A stretch of DNA of 64,000 bases from Parerythrobacter lutipelagi. Its GTDB lineage: Bacteria; Pseudomonadota; Alphaproteobacteria; Sphingomonadales; Sphingomonadaceae. The translations under genes and the position numbers were made by a program. The notes under the pieces are model-generated. The model did not search any database, had not been told where the DNA came from, and saw only the letters and a program-made list of their open reading frames with translations. Location of the stretch: positions 1,126,001 through 1,190,000 of the forward strand of contig NZ_SKCJ01000001.1 in assembly GCF_005434975.1 (NCBI RefSeq), in the 5' to 3' direction. How positions within the stretch are numbered: the first letter of the stretch is position 1; each line of letters starts with the position of its first letter. Below, piece after piece: positions 25,813 to 35,391 of the stretch.

Positions 25813-27012
25813 ATGAACATCCACGAATATCAGGCCAAGGAACTGCTCGCGAAATATGGCATCGGCATACCCGCTGGCCACGCGGCGCTCACCGTCGAAG
25901 AAGCGGTCGAAGGCGCAAAGAAGCTTCCCGGGCCGCTGTATGTCGTGAAGGCACAGATTCACGCCGGTGGCCGCGGCAAGGGCAAGTTCAAGGAACTCGG
26001 CCCGGATGCGAAGGGCGGCGTGCGTTTGGCGAAATCGATCGAGGAAGTCGAAGCCAGCGCCAAGGAAATGCTCGGCAACACTCTCGTCACGATCCAGACG
26101 GGTGACGAAGGCAAACAGGTCAATCGCCTCTATGTCACCGATGGTGTCGACATTGCACAGGAATACTACCTGTCGATGCTGGTCGACCGTGCGACCGGCC
26201 GCGTCGCGATGATCGTTTCGACCGAAGGCGGGATGGACATCGAGGAAGTCGCCCATTCGACGCCTGAGAAGATCACCACGATCACCATCGATCCGGCGCA
26301 AGGCTTCATGCCGCATCACGGCCGCGCTGCTGCTTTCGCTCTCGAGCTGACCGGCGATCTGGGCAAACAGTGCCAGAAACTGACCAAGCAGCTCTATACT
26401 GCGTTCATGGATCTCGATTGCGAAATGCTCGAGATCAATCCGCTGGTCGAAACGGACGACGGTCAGCTGCTGGTGCTCGACACCAAGATGAGCTTCGACG
26501 GCAACGCGCTGTTCCGCCACAAGGATGTGGAGGCGCTGCGCGACGTGACGGAAGAAGATCCGGCGGAAGTCGAAGCGAGCGAATACGACCTCGCCTACAT
26601 CAAGCTCGATGGCAATATCGGTTGCATGGTCAACGGCGCAGGCCTCGCCATGGCGACGATGGACATCATCAAGCTCAACGGCGCCTTTCCGGCCAACTTC
26701 CTCGACGTGGGTGGCGGCGCGACGACCGAGAAGGTCACTGCTGCGTTCAAGATCATCCTCAAGGATCCGGCAGTCGAGGGAATCCTGGTCAACATCTTTG
26801 GCGGCATCATGAAGTGCGACGTGATCGCCAATGGCATCGTTCAGGCGGCCAAGGACGTGAACCTGTCGGTTCCGCTGGTGGTCCGCCTGGAAGGCACCAA
26901 CGTTCAGCAGGGCAAGGACATTCTCGAAAACTCAGGTCTGCCGATCGTCAGCGCCGACGATCTGGGCGACGCTGCCCGCAAGATCGTGGCCGAGGTCAAG
27001 AAGGCGGCATAG
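25813..27012 (+). CDS. sucC: Succinyl-CoA synthetase (ADP-forming), beta subunit
   Basis: This 399-residue ATP-grasp subunit works in the TCA-cycle enzyme that makes ATP (or GTP) and succinate from succinyl-CoA. Its N-terminus [16 protein letters not shown], the [16 protein letters not shown] grasp motif and the C-terminal [20 protein letters not shown] are canonical. The start is fixed by this N-terminus. The alpha-subunit gene sucD, usually the next gene, is absent; a hairpin terminator overlaps the stop codon and the next gene is convergent. SucD must lie elsewhere in the genome. Confidence 0.96.
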   Translation: MNIHEYQAKELLAKYGIGIPAGHAALTVEEAVEGAKKLPGPLYVVKAQIHAGGRGKGKFKELGPDAKGGVRLAKSIEEVEASAKEMLGNTLVTIQTGDEGKQVNRLYVTDGVDIAQEYYLSMLVDRATGRVAMIVSTEGGMDIEEVAHSTPEKITTITIDPAQGFMPHHGRAAAFALELTGDLGKQCQKLTKQLYTAFMDLDCEMLEINPLVETDDGQLLVLDTKMSFDGNALFRHKDVEALRDVTEEDPAEVEASEYDLAYIKLDGNIGCMVNGAGLAMATMDIIKLNGAFPANFLDVGGGATTEKVTAAFKIILKDPAVEGILVNIFGGIMKCDVIANGIVQAAKDVNLSVPLVVRLEGTNVQQGKDILENSGLPIVSADDLGDAARKIVAEVKKAA

Positions 27013-27023
27013 CGCCGCCTTTT
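27001..27023 (+). terminator. Terminator overlapping the sucC stop codon
   Basis: AAGGCGGC (27001-27008) and GCCGCCTT (27014-27021) form a perfect 8-bp stem around a 5-base loop that includes the TAG stop at 27010-27012, followed by TT. It ends the sucC transcript at once and supports sucC being transcribed without a partner gene. The following 27024-27120 shows no gene. Confidence 0.7.
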
Positions 27024-27120
27024 CCAACCTACAGGTTTGATCCCGCCAATCATCGGTGGGAGTCTCTGCGGTCAGCTTGGCAGAGGCCATCGCGTGGATC
27101 GACCACCCGAGGGCGGAGTG

Positions 27121-27657
27121 CTATTTCTCTGCAATGATGGCAGAGTGACCCATCCGCTGGAATCGGAACAGCAGTTCTTGCGGTTCCGGCTTGTCACTCT
27201 TCATCCGCACCGCTGCGACGAGGCCGTTCTCGCCGTCGCAGCGCAGAGTCAGCGCATGGAAATATGCCGCGCACTCTTCGACTGCGATGAGGCGGAAGGT
27301 CAGCATGCCGTCCTTCTCCTCCCAGCCGGTGAGGTCGGCGTTGAAATGTTTCAAGCGCAGCACCAGCGTGCCCTCTTGCTCCATCAGGTAGAGATGCTCG
27401 GTAAAGCGGATATCGCCCTCGCCCGTTTCCTGCACAAAGGTGCCGACCATGGTACCGCCGCTGGGCGGAAGCCAGCTTTCCATCGCGGGCGCGCCGCCGA
27501 TGCCGGTGCCGACCCACTGGCCGACCAGCCAGTCCATCTGCTCGATCGTTGCGTGTGGAGAGACGAACCCTTCTTCCGCCACACGCGTCTCCTGCGCCGC
27601 GAGCGGCGCGCCCATGCAAACTGTCATGATCGCCAAAAGCCCGAAGATCGCTCGCAT
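27121..27657 (-). CDS. Secreted DUF6265-like protein of unknown function
   Basis: This protein of about 178 residues has a signal peptide (MRAIFGLLAIMTVCMGAPLAAQ). The mature part contains the lipocalin-like pattern MDWLVGQWVGTG, then ESWLPPSGGTMVGTFVQETGEG and LTFRLIAVEEC, which fits the DUF6265 family. Function is unknown. I chose ATG 27657 because GGAGG ends 4 bases upstream; an ATG at 27669 would add four residues. It is convergent with sucC and divergent from etfBA. Confidence 0.78.
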   Translation of the reverse strand: MRAIFGLLAIMTVCMGAPLAAQETRVAEEGFVSPHATIEQMDWLVGQWVGTGIGGAPAMESWLPPSGGTMVGTFVQETGEGDIRFTEHLYLMEQEGTLVLRLKHFNADLTGWEEKDGMLTFRLIAVEECAAYFHALTLRCDGENGLVAAVRMKSDKPEPQELLFRFQRMGHSAIIAEK

Positions 27658-27768
27658 AAAACCTCCCATTCGCAGGCGATTGTAGCGCGGTCTGGGAAAA
27701 TCGCCTAGCTAGGATGGAACTGGCGCGGCAACGCGTTCGTTGCATGTTCGAGAGGCCTCGCAACTTGA

Positions 27769-27782
27769 CGTTTACGTAAACG
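27769..27782. promoter_or_regulatory. Palindromic operator upstream of etfBA
   Basis: CGTTTACGTAAACG is a perfect 14-bp palindrome 43 bases before the etfB start. A TTGACG that could serve as a -35 box (27765-27770) overlaps its left end. The word resembles sites described for LiuR, a MerR-family regulator of branched-chain amino acid and acyl-CoA catabolism in proteobacteria whose regulon can include etf genes. No regulator gene is in this window, so the identity of the protein is inference. Confidence 0.5.
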
Positions 27783-27825
27783 CAAGATAGGCGAGCGCCA
27801 AGACCATTCAGAGGAAGGATATCCC

Positions 27826-28578
27826 ATGAAAATCCTCGTCCCCGTCAAACGGGTGATCGATTACAACGTCAAGCCGCGCGTCAAGGCGGACGGGTCGGGC
27901 ATCGACCTGCAGAACGTCAAGATGAGCATGAACCCGTTCGACGAAATCGCCGTAGAAGAAGCGATTCGGATCAAGGAAGCGGGCAAGGCGGAAGAGATCA
28001 TCGCTGTGTCTGTCGGCCCGGCCAAGGCACAGGAAACGCTGCGTACCGCGCTGGCCATGGGTGCCGACCGTGCGATTCTTGTCGAGGTCGAAGACGGCGT
28101 CGATGTCGAGCCGCTCGCCGTTGCGAAAATCCTCAAGGCGATCGCCGACGAGGAAAGCCCCGGGATCGTAATGCTGGGCAAACAGTCGATCTCGGACGAT
28201 TCGAACCAGACCGGCCAGATGCTCGCTGCGCTCATGGGCCGCCCGCAAGGCACCTTTGCCAACACGGTCGAGGTCGAAGCAGACTCGGTCACGGTCAAGC
28301 GCGAGATCGACGGTGGTCTCGAAACCGTGAAGCTGACGCTCCCGGCCATTGTCACGACCGACCTTCGCCTCAACGAGCCGCGCTATGCTTCCTTGCCGAA
28401 CATCATGAAGGCCAAGAAGAAGCCGCTCGACACGAAGACGCCGGCCGACTTCGGTGTCGACATTGCGCCGCGCCTTACCACCACCAATGTCAGCGAGCCG
28501 CCGGTTCGCCAGGCCGGTGAAAAGGTCGCGGATGTCGACGCGCTGGTTGCCAAGCTCAAAGCCATGGGAGTCGCCTGA
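27826..28578 (+). CDS. etfB: Electron transfer flavoprotein, beta subunit
   Basis: This 250-residue subunit binds AMP and forms the soluble ETF heterodimer with EtfA. ETF collects electrons from acyl-CoA dehydrogenases and delivers them to ETF-ubiquinone oxidoreductase. The N-terminus [19 protein letters not shown], the signature [19 protein letters not shown], and the recognition-loop region [22 protein letters not shown] are typical. The stop shares a base with the etfA ATG (TGATG at 28576-28580). A 14-bp palindrome upstream suggests specific control. Confidence 0.97.
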   Translation: MKILVPVKRVIDYNVKPRVKADGSGIDLQNVKMSMNPFDEIAVEEAIRIKEAGKAEEIIAVSVGPAKAQETLRTALAMGADRAILVEVEDGVDVEPLAVAKILKAIADEESPGIVMLGKQSISDDSNQTGQMLAALMGRPQGTFANTVEVEADSVTVKREIDGGLETVKLTLPAIVTTDLRLNEPRYASLPNIMKAKKKPLDTKTPADFGVDIAPRLTTTNVSEPPVRQAGEKVADVDALVAKLKAMGVA

Positions 28579-29507
28579 TGAAGACGCTAGTCTGGGTCGA
28601 ACACGACAATTCCGAACTCAAGGACGCCACTCTGAGCGTCGTCACTGCCGCTGCAAAACTGGGTGAAGTTCACTTGCTGGTTGCCGGATCCGGCTGTTCC
28701 GGCGTGGCTGATCAGGCTGCAAAGATCGCCGGCGTGGGGAAAGTCCACCTCGCTGATGATGCAGCTTATGAACACGCCTTGGCGGAGAATGTCGCGCCGC
28801 TGATTGCCGATCTGATGGGCCATCACGACGCCGTGCTGTTCCCCGCCACAACGACGGGCAAGAATATTGCACCCCGCGTCGCAGCCCTGCTCGACGTGAT
28901 GCAGATTTCCGACATTCTTTCGGTCGAAGGCGGCAAGGTTTTCACCCGTCCGATTTACGCCGGCAACGCGATTGCGACGGTTGAAAGCAGCGACGCAAAG
29001 CTGGTCATCACCGTTCGCGGCACTGCGTTCGACAAGGCCGAGCCCGCAGGCGGTTCGGCTGCGGTCGAAGCGGTTTCCGGACCGGGCGACGCGGGCCTTT
29101 CAAGCTTTGTCGGCTCAGAGATCGCGGAAAGCGAGCGTCCGGAATTGACCAGCGCGAAGATCATCGTGTCCGGTGGCCGCGCGCTCAAGGATGCCGAGAC
29201 ATTCGAGCAGTTCATCACGCCGCTGGCAGACAAGCTGGGCGCGGGCATCGGTGCCTCGCGCGCAGCAGTCGACGCCGGTTATGTCCCCAACGATTACCAG
29301 GTCGGCCAGACGGGCAAGATCGTCGCCCCCGAAGTCTACATCGCCATCGGCATCTCGGGCGCGATTCAGCACCTAGCTGGCATGAAGGACTCCAAGACCA
29401 TCATCGCAATCAACAAGGATGAAGACGCGCCGATCTTCCAGGTCGCGGATATCGGCCTTGTGGCGGATCTGTACAAAGCCGTGCCGGAGCTCACTGAAAA
29501 GTTGTAA
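28578..29507 (+). CDS. etfA: Electron transfer flavoprotein, alpha subunit
   Basis: This 309-residue FAD-binding partner of EtfB starts [16 protein letters not shown]. The C-terminal FAD domain is intact, with [41 protein letters not shown] and the signature [28 protein letters not shown]. It is translationally coupled to etfB. The acyl-CoA dehydrogenase at 10.5-11.7 kb is one likely electron donor. No terminator is obvious in the 39-base gap before the next gene. Confidence 0.97.
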   Translation: MKTLVWVEHDNSELKDATLSVVTAAAKLGEVHLLVAGSGCSGVADQAAKIAGVGKVHLADDAAYEHALAENVAPLIADLMGHHDAVLFPATTTGKNIAPRVAALLDVMQISDILSVEGGKVFTRPIYAGNAIATVESSDAKLVITVRGTAFDKAEPAGGSAAVEAVSGPGDAGLSSFVGSEIAESERPELTSAKIIVSGGRALKDAETFEQFITPLADKLGAGIGASRAAVDAGYVPNDYQVGQTGKIVAPEVYIAIGISGAIQHLAGMKDSKTIIAINKDEDAPIFQVADIGLVADLYKAVPELTEKL

Positions 29508-29546
29508 CCACTTGCCTATGCTTTGCAGCCTAATTAGCTGTCGGGC

Positions 29547-30494
29547 ATGAGCATTTTGGCAAAAATGAAGGCTGGCGCGGGCATCTTTGCTTGCGCCGGT
29601 CTTTTTTTATTCTCAGGTTGTTCTGCTGCGGCGCAGCCAGAAGTCCTGGCCCGTACGTTCAAGAACTTCCCTGCAGAGGTGGTCAACCGCAAGAGCGCCG
29701 TCAAGCTACAGCCCTTAGGGCAGTGGATCATGGACTATGGAGACAACAATTGCAGGTTATCGAGGCTTTTCGGGAGCGCCGATGAACCTCATCTCGTGAT
29801 GATCGAGCAGGCTGCCCCGTCTGGTCAGTTCGGACTTACGCTTGCCGGTCCGGGGATTCGGAACTTCCGCAAAGGCACGCGGACCTATCTTGGCCTCTTG
29901 AACGACGTCCCGATGAAGCCCCTGCAAGGATCGATGCGAGGATCTGTCGACAAGATCGGCCCGGCCATCATACTAAGCAGCGTCTTCATTAGCGAGCAAG
30001 CGCGTGAGGACATCGACAACAGCTTCAGCAAAGCGACCGGAATCGACATCGGACAGGCCGGGAAAATTGATCGCGTCGTCCTCAAGCTCGGGTCGACGGT
30101 TATGAGTTTCGAGACCGGCAATCTCGAAGAGGCCATGGTCGCGATGAATACCTGCACTACGAACCTGCTCGAGTCCTGGGGCCTGAGCGCCGAAGAACAC
30201 CGAGCTTACGCACCGCCCAAATGGCTGAACATGGACGACGTCGTTCGACGCATCGTGACCAATTACCCGGCGGCAGCCCTCTATCGCGGGGAACAAGCCA
30301 TCCTCAGGCTACGTGTTATCGTCGAGACCGACGGATCGGTATCGAACTGCCATCTGGAAAATTCGACAGAGACCGAGAGGCTGGTTTCGCCAGCCTGCAC
30401 CGAAATGCTCGAAGCGCGTTTTGAGCCTGCACGCAATGCCGCCAACAAACCGATGCGCTCTTATTACGCAACTACCGTGAGGTACGTTCTGTAA
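29547..30494 (+). CDS. Putative lipoprotein with a C-terminal TonB-like domain
   Basis: This 315-residue protein has a signal peptide with a possible lipobox (FSGC near residue 25). It has a long unassigned middle region, and a C-terminal TonB-C-like fold read from NYPAAALYRGEQAILRLRVIVETDGSVSNCHLENST through ACTEMLEARFEPARN to the end. It lacks the N-terminal membrane helix plus proline-rich spacer of true TonB, so it is probably not an energy transducer for transport. Sphingomonads carry many such proteins of unknown role. A clear G+C dip near its start may reflect faster evolution. Confidence 0.75.
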   Translation: MSILAKMKAGAGIFACAGLFLFSGCSAAAQPEVLARTFKNFPAEVVNRKSAVKLQPLGQWIMDYGDNNCRLSRLFGSADEPHLVMIEQAAPSGQFGLTLAGPGIRNFRKGTRTYLGLLNDVPMKPLQGSMRGSVDKIGPAIILSSVFISEQAREDIDNSFSKATGIDIGQAGKIDRVVLKLGSTVMSFETGNLEEAMVAMNTCTTNLLESWGLSAEEHRAYAPPKWLNMDDVVRRIVTNYPAAALYRGEQAILRLRVIVETDGSVSNCHLENSTETERLVSPACTEMLEARFEPARNAANKPMRSYYATTVRYVL

Positions 30495-30548
30495 GCTGGT
30501 GTCGGGCGACATTGCCTCGGCGTCGGTGCAACCCGCACCTAGCCAGTC

Positions 30549-31826
30549 TTAAAGCCATCCATCCGCGAAATGGATCGTCATTCCGACAAGTCCGCCGACC
30601 AGCGTTCCGTTGATCCGGATGAACTGCAAGTCCCTTCCGACAGCGCCTTCGACCCGGTCGGTGATGGTCCGCGCATCCCAGCGCTTCACGGTCTCCGATA
30701 CCAGCTGCACGATCTGGTCGCCATAGCGGCTTGATACGCCGACCGCCGTTCGGCGCGCGAAACGGTTGACCTGATTCTGCAAGCGCACATCGGCCTTCAG
30801 CGCTTCACCCAGTTCCGCCAGGCTCAGCCGCAGTTCTCCGCCCAGCGAGCTTTCGGGATCGCGCGCCCGGCGTATGAGCGACTGGCGGATGCGTTCCCAC
30901 ACGCCCATCCACCATTCGGCAATGGCCGGATTTTCCAGCATGTCGCGCTTGAGAATTTCGACCCGCTCGCGCGTTGCCGGATCGTGCTGCAAATCACGCG
31001 CCAGCGTTTCGAGCCCCTCCTCCATCTTGTGGCGCAGCGGGTGCTCGGGATCGACCAGAACCTCTGCCAGCAAGCGATACAGACCGTCCAGCACCGAGCT
31101 GGAAATGCGCTCGTCCAATCCGGTCCAGCGCAGCACCGCATTGGCGCGGTTCTTGATGATATCGCGAACGGTTTCCTCGTTGTCTTCGAGCGTCAGCCCG
31201 GTCCACCGGATCAAACCATCCATCAACGGCAAATGCTTTTTATCAGCGATCGCGCTTGCAAGCATGCGCCCGAGCAACGGCGCAACCTCCAGCTTGGCCA
31301 GTTGAACTTTGAGGCCCGAGCGGACCTGCGTACCGAGACGAGCCGGATCAAGCGACTCGAGCACTTCAGCGATCAGTTCTGCTGCACCACCGGTAATTCG
31401 CGAGCGCGTGTCGCCTTGCGGTGCGACGAGAAAATCGCCTGCCGCCGATGCGATATTCATAGTCTGCATCCGGCGCGCGACAACTGTCGGAATCAGGAAA
31501 TTCTCGCGCAGGAACTGCGCCATCGTGTCGGCAATCCGGTCCTTGTTCTCAGGAATGATCGCGGTGTGCGGTATCGGAATGCCAAGCGGGTGGCGGAACA
31601 GAGCGGTGACCGCGAACCAGTCTGCCAATCCGCCGACCATCGCCGCTTCGGCAAAGGCGTGGACGTAGCCCCAGGCGGGGTGCTGATCGAGCACCTGCTT
31701 GGTCGCGACGAACAGCGCAGCCATGACCAGCAGCATGATAGTCGCTGTCCAGCGCATTGTCCGCGCCCGATCTGGCGGCAGACGATGCGCCGAAACGACT
31801 ATGGGTCGTGACGGTTTCGCGCTCAC
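30549..31826 (-). CDS. DUF445 family membrane protein (YjiN-like)
   Basis: This 425-residue protein has an N-terminal hydrophobic helix (TIMLLVMAALFVATKQVL) and the DUF445 hallmark AFAEAAMVGGLADWFAVTALFRHPLGIPIPHTAIIPENKDRI, split here by normal family residues. A C-terminal membrane segment ends in NGTLVGGLVGMTIHFADGWL. The function of DUF445 proteins is unknown. Its ATG overlaps the stop of the RND permease gene by four bases, so it may be produced together with the efflux system. Confidence 0.88.
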   Translation of the reverse strand: MSAKPSRPIVVSAHRLPPDRARTMRWTATIMLLVMAALFVATKQVLDQHPAWGYVHAFAEAAMVGGLADWFAVTALFRHPLGIPIPHTAIIPENKDRIADTMAQFLRENFLIPTVVARRMQTMNIASAAGDFLVAPQGDTRSRITGGAAELIAEVLESLDPARLGTQVRSGLKVQLAKLEVAPLLGRMLASAIADKKHLPLMDGLIRWTGLTLEDNEETVRDIIKNRANAVLRWTGLDERISSSVLDGLYRLLAEVLVDPEHPLRHKMEEGLETLARDLQHDPATRERVEILKRDMLENPAIAEWWMGVWERIRQSLIRRARDPESSLGGELRLSLAELGEALKADVRLQNQVNRFARRTAVGVSSRYGDQIVQLVSETVKRWDARTITDRVEGAVGRDLQFIRINGTLVGGLVGMTIHFADGWL

Positions 31827-34800
31827 TCGGCCGGTTGGCCGTCCGGGGGAATGCGGCTTGCAGGAATTGGGGCCGGCTTATCCGGTCCCGGTCCCGGTCC
31901 CGAACCAGGCCCCGGCCCTGACCCGGGTCCAGCCGGCTGAGGCACAAATTCGGCATCATCGCCCGGACGATAGGTGAGGAACCTCTCTCGCAGCCACGGA
32001 CCCATCCGTTTCTCCAGGCTGTCCGCCAGACTGAAGCCTGCCGGAACGATCAGCAGGGTCAACACCGTCGACAGGATCAATCCTCCGATCACAACCGTGC
32101 CCATCGGCGCGCGCCAGGCACCATCGCCCGACAGCGATAGAGCCGTGGGGACCATGCCAGCCGTCATGGCGACCGTTGTCATGACGATCGGCTGGGCACG
32201 TTTATGCCCTGCATCCATGATCGCATCGAATTTGTTTTTGCCTTCAGCCATTGCTTCGATTGCGAAGTCGATCAGCAGGATCGAGTTCTTGGACACGATG
32301 CCCAGCAACAGCAATATGCCGATCAGCACCGGCATCGACAGCGGCTGGCCAACGATCCAGACAAGGAATATCCCGCCGAGAGGAGCCAGAGCGAGCGAAC
32401 ACATGTTCACCAGCGGGCTCATCAAGCGCTTGTAGAGCAGTACCAGTGTCGCGAAAACAAGCAGGATGCCGGCAATCAATGCGACGGTGAAATTCTCCAG
32501 CAATTCAATCTGCAGTTCGTCTTCACCCACGGCATCGCGAATGACCCCGGAGGGCAAATTGCTCAGCGTCGGCAGCGCATTCACCTTTTCCATCGCATCG
32601 CCACGAAGAACACTGCTGGCAAGGTCAGCGCCAACGAAAACGCGGCGGTTCTGATTGTAGCGCTGGATCGAAGTTGGTCCCGAACCAAAGGATATGTCGG
32701 CAACTCGGCCCAGCGGAACGAAGCTGCCCGACGAAGTGGGCACCGGCAGATTGGCAATCGTGTCGATATCCTCGCGTGAGCTTTTCGGGAGCTTCACGCT
32801 GATCGGGATCTGCCGGTCCGAGAGGGAGAATTTGGCAGCGTTCTGCTCGATCTCACCCATCGTTGCGATACGGATCGCCTGGCTCAGCGCAACGGTTGTG
32901 ACCCCGAGATCAGCGGCAATGTCTGGACGCGGGCGAATGATGATCTCCGGGCGCGGAATATCCGCGGTGATCCGCGGCGCGACAATCGAATCGAGACCTT
33001 TCAGCTCTTCGACCAATTGCGCGGCAGTGCTTTCCAGCAAATCCGGATTGGAGCCGGCCAGCATGATCGTGAGATCGCGGCCACTACCTGGTCCTCCGGG
33101 CCCGCCCTGCGACTGGAAACGAACGCGCGCATCGGGGAATTTGGCCAGTTCCGGAGCCAGATCGCGCTCGAACTCGAAGGATTTCTTTTCGCGGTCGGGG
33201 CTGAGCGTGATGTAGATCGTTGCATTGCCCTCTCGCACGCGCTCAAGCGCACGTTCGACATCGGGCTGTTCATACAACAAAGCAGCAACTTCATCGGCAA
33301 CCCGCTCTGTCGTTTCGAGGGTCGTGCCGGGGACCATTTCGATTTCTACACGGCTGTTGTCCTGGTCGACTTCAGGCTGGAACTGGAACGGGGTCTGGCC
33401 GAACAGCAGGACAGTCAGCAGGAACGAAAAAAAGCCGACGCCGATCATCCAGACGCGGTGATCGAGGAACCGCGCTTCGAGATAGCGCCAGCTGTCGCGC
33501 ATGCCCGAACCGAACACGCGCGAGAGCAGTCCGAGCGATTTGAGGAAAAGAAAACCAACAACGAAACCGAGCAATAGGACGATCGCGAACTGCACGAGCT
33601 CGAGCGGTCGATCGATCATTGTCCATAACGGCGATTCATCGTTCGCGACGGCCGCATTGGCAATCGCCTCCGGAAGGGCGAGCTGAGACAAGGCGTTATA
33701 GCTTTGCATCACGACCCCGCCGCTCAGTACGATCAGCATTATCAAGACTACGAGCAGCACGGGTACATAGACGGCTCGCCGCTTGATGCCGGGGAGCTTT
33801 TCCCGCGCTTCGATCATCTTGGAACGATCGAGCGACCAGTTGAGGACCGACATATAGCGGTCCATCCATGGGCCATCACCGTGGTTGGCATGACCCTTTG
33901 CCTTGAGGAAATAGGCGGCCAGCATCGGCGTTATCGCGCGCGCGACCGCCAGGCTCATCAGAACCGCCGCGACGATGGTCAGGCCGAAGTTCTGGAAGAA
34001 CTGACCGGTAATGCCGGGCATGAGGCCAACCGGCAGAAAAACCGCGACAATACAGAACGACGTCGCAACAACGGCCAGTCCGATTTCATCGGCCGCGTCG
34101 ATCGATGCCTGATAGGCGGATTTGCCCATTCGCATATGTCTGACGATATTCTCGATCTCGACGATGGCATCATCGACAAGCACACCAGCGACCAGGCCCA
34201 GCGCAAGCAAGGACATCTGGTTCAGGTTGAACCCCATCAGGTCCATGAACCAGAACGTCGGGATCGCGGATAGCGGAATGGCGATGGCCGAAATGACCGT
34301 GGCGCGCCAGTCACGCAGGAAGAAGAACACCACCACAACAGCCAGGATCGCGCCTTCGATCATCGCGGCAATCGAGCTTTCATATTGCTGCTCGGTGTAT
34401 TTGACCGTGTTGAACAGCGGGATAAAGCGAACACCCGGATTTTCCGTCTCGATCCGCTCAATAACCAGTTTTGCCTCGTCAAACGTGGTCACGTCCGACG
34501 CGCCGCGCGCGCGGGACATGGCGAAGTTCACCACTTCTTTTTCGCGCACTTTGCTGATTGAATCGCGTTCGCTGAAACCGTCCCGCACGGTTGCGACATC
34601 GGTCAGGCGGATGGTCTGCCCGCCCGACACGCGGATTTGGCGCTGCGAGAGATCGAAAGCGCTTTCGTTGTTGCCCAGAACACGGACCGATTGCCGCGTC
34701 CCGCCAACTTCGGCCATGCCGCCTGCGGCATCGAGATTGTTCTGCCGCAATACCGAGTTGATCTGACCGGCTGTAACCCCAAGCGCCTGCATCCGCTGCA

Positions 34801-35377
34801 GATCGAGAATAACCTCGATCTCACGATTCACGCCGGCAAAGCGATTCACTTCAGCCATGCCTTCGACCGACAACAACTGCTTGGCGACTGTGTCGTCGAT
34901 GAACCAGCTCAATTGCTCGATGGTCATGTCGTCGGCTTCGACTGCGTAGATCCCGAGGAAGCCACCGGCGATCTCGACCTTGTTTACCCGCGGCTCCAGG
35001 ATTCCGTCAGGCAAGCTGCCACGCACGGAGTCGACTGCGTTTTTCACTTCCGAAACCGCAGCATTAACATCAGTGCCGATCTCGAATTCGACAAATGTGT
35101 TGGAGTTGCCTTCGCGCGCCGTCGACGAGATATTGCGCACGCCATTGAGCGAACGAACGGCGGATTCAACCCGCTGGGTGATCTGGTTTTCGATTTCCGT
35201 CGGCGCCGCGCCGGGTTGCGAAATGCTTACGTTGACGCCCGGGAACTCGATATCGGGATTGTTGACCACATCCATCCGGGCAAAACTGAGCAAGCCGGCA
35301 AAAAGCAACGCGGTGAAAAACACCAACGGAATCACCGGATTGCGAATTGACCATGCGGATATGTTCTGAAAGTTCAT
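31823..35377 (-). CDS. RND-family efflux permease (AcrB/HAE1 type)
   Basis: This 1184-residue proton-driven inner-membrane pump belongs to the resistance-nodulation-division family. TM4 carries the proton-relay Asp pair in GVLVDDAIVEIEN (residues 402-403). The N-terminal RNPVIPLVFFTALL and the porter-domain patterns are typical. It is about 140 residues longer than AcrB. Two extra hydrophobic segments (about 536-556 and 595-618) lie between the two halves, and the C-terminal tail after RPGDDAEF is a low-complexity Gly-Pro-Ser stretch. The adaptor gene lies 14 bases upstream. No outer-membrane TolC-type gene is nearby. Confidence 0.93.
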   Translation of the reverse strand: MNFQNISAWSIRNPVIPLVFFTALLFAGLLSFARMDVVNNPDIEFPGVNVSISQPGAAPTEIENQITQRVESAVRSLNGVRNISSTAREGNSNTFVEFEIGTDVNAAVSEVKNAVDSVRGSLPDGILEPRVNKVEIAGGFLGIYAVEADDMTIEQLSWFIDDTVAKQLLSVEGMAEVNRFAGVNREIEVILDLQRMQALGVTAGQINSVLRQNNLDAAGGMAEVGGTRQSVRVLGNNESAFDLSQRQIRVSGGQTIRLTDVATVRDGFSERDSISKVREKEVVNFAMSRARGASDVTTFDEAKLVIERIETENPGVRFIPLFNTVKYTEQQYESSIAAMIEGAILAVVVVFFFLRDWRATVISAIAIPLSAIPTFWFMDLMGFNLNQMSLLALGLVAGVLVDDAIVEIENIVRHMRMGKSAYQASIDAADEIGLAVVATSFCIVAVFLPVGLMPGITGQFFQNFGLTIVAAVLMSLAVARAITPMLAAYFLKAKGHANHGDGPWMDRYMSVLNWSLDRSKMIEAREKLPGIKRRAVYVPVLLVVLIMLIVLSGGVVMQSYNALSQLALPEAIANAAVANDESPLWTMIDRPLELVQFAIVLLLGFVVGFLFLKSLGLLSRVFGSGMRDSWRYLEARFLDHRVWMIGVGFFSFLLTVLLFGQTPFQFQPEVDQDNSRVEIEMVPGTTLETTERVADEVAALLYEQPDVERALERVREGNATIYITLSPDREKKSFEFERDLAPELAKFPDARVRFQSQGGPGGPGSGRDLTIMLAGSNPDLLESTAAQLVEELKGLDSIVAPRITADIPRPEIIIRPRPDIAADLGVTTVALSQAIRIATMGEIEQNAAKFSLSDRQIPISVKLPKSSREDIDTIANLPVPTSSGSFVPLGRVADISFGSGPTSIQRYNQNRRVFVGADLASSVLRGDAMEKVNALPTLSNLPSGVIRDAVGEDELQIELLENFTVALIAGILLVFATLVLLYKRLMSPLVNMCSLALAPLGGIFLVWIVGQPLSMPVLIGILLLLGIVSKNSILLIDFAIEAMAEGKNKFDAIMDAGHKRAQPIVMTTVAMTAGMVPTALSLSGDGAWRAPMGTVVIGGLILSTVLTLLIVPAGFSLADSLEKRMGPWLRERFLTYRPGDDAEFVPQPAGPGSGPGPGSGPGPGPDKPAPIPASRIPPDGQPAE

Positions 35378-35391
35378 GAAGCCGCGTTTCC

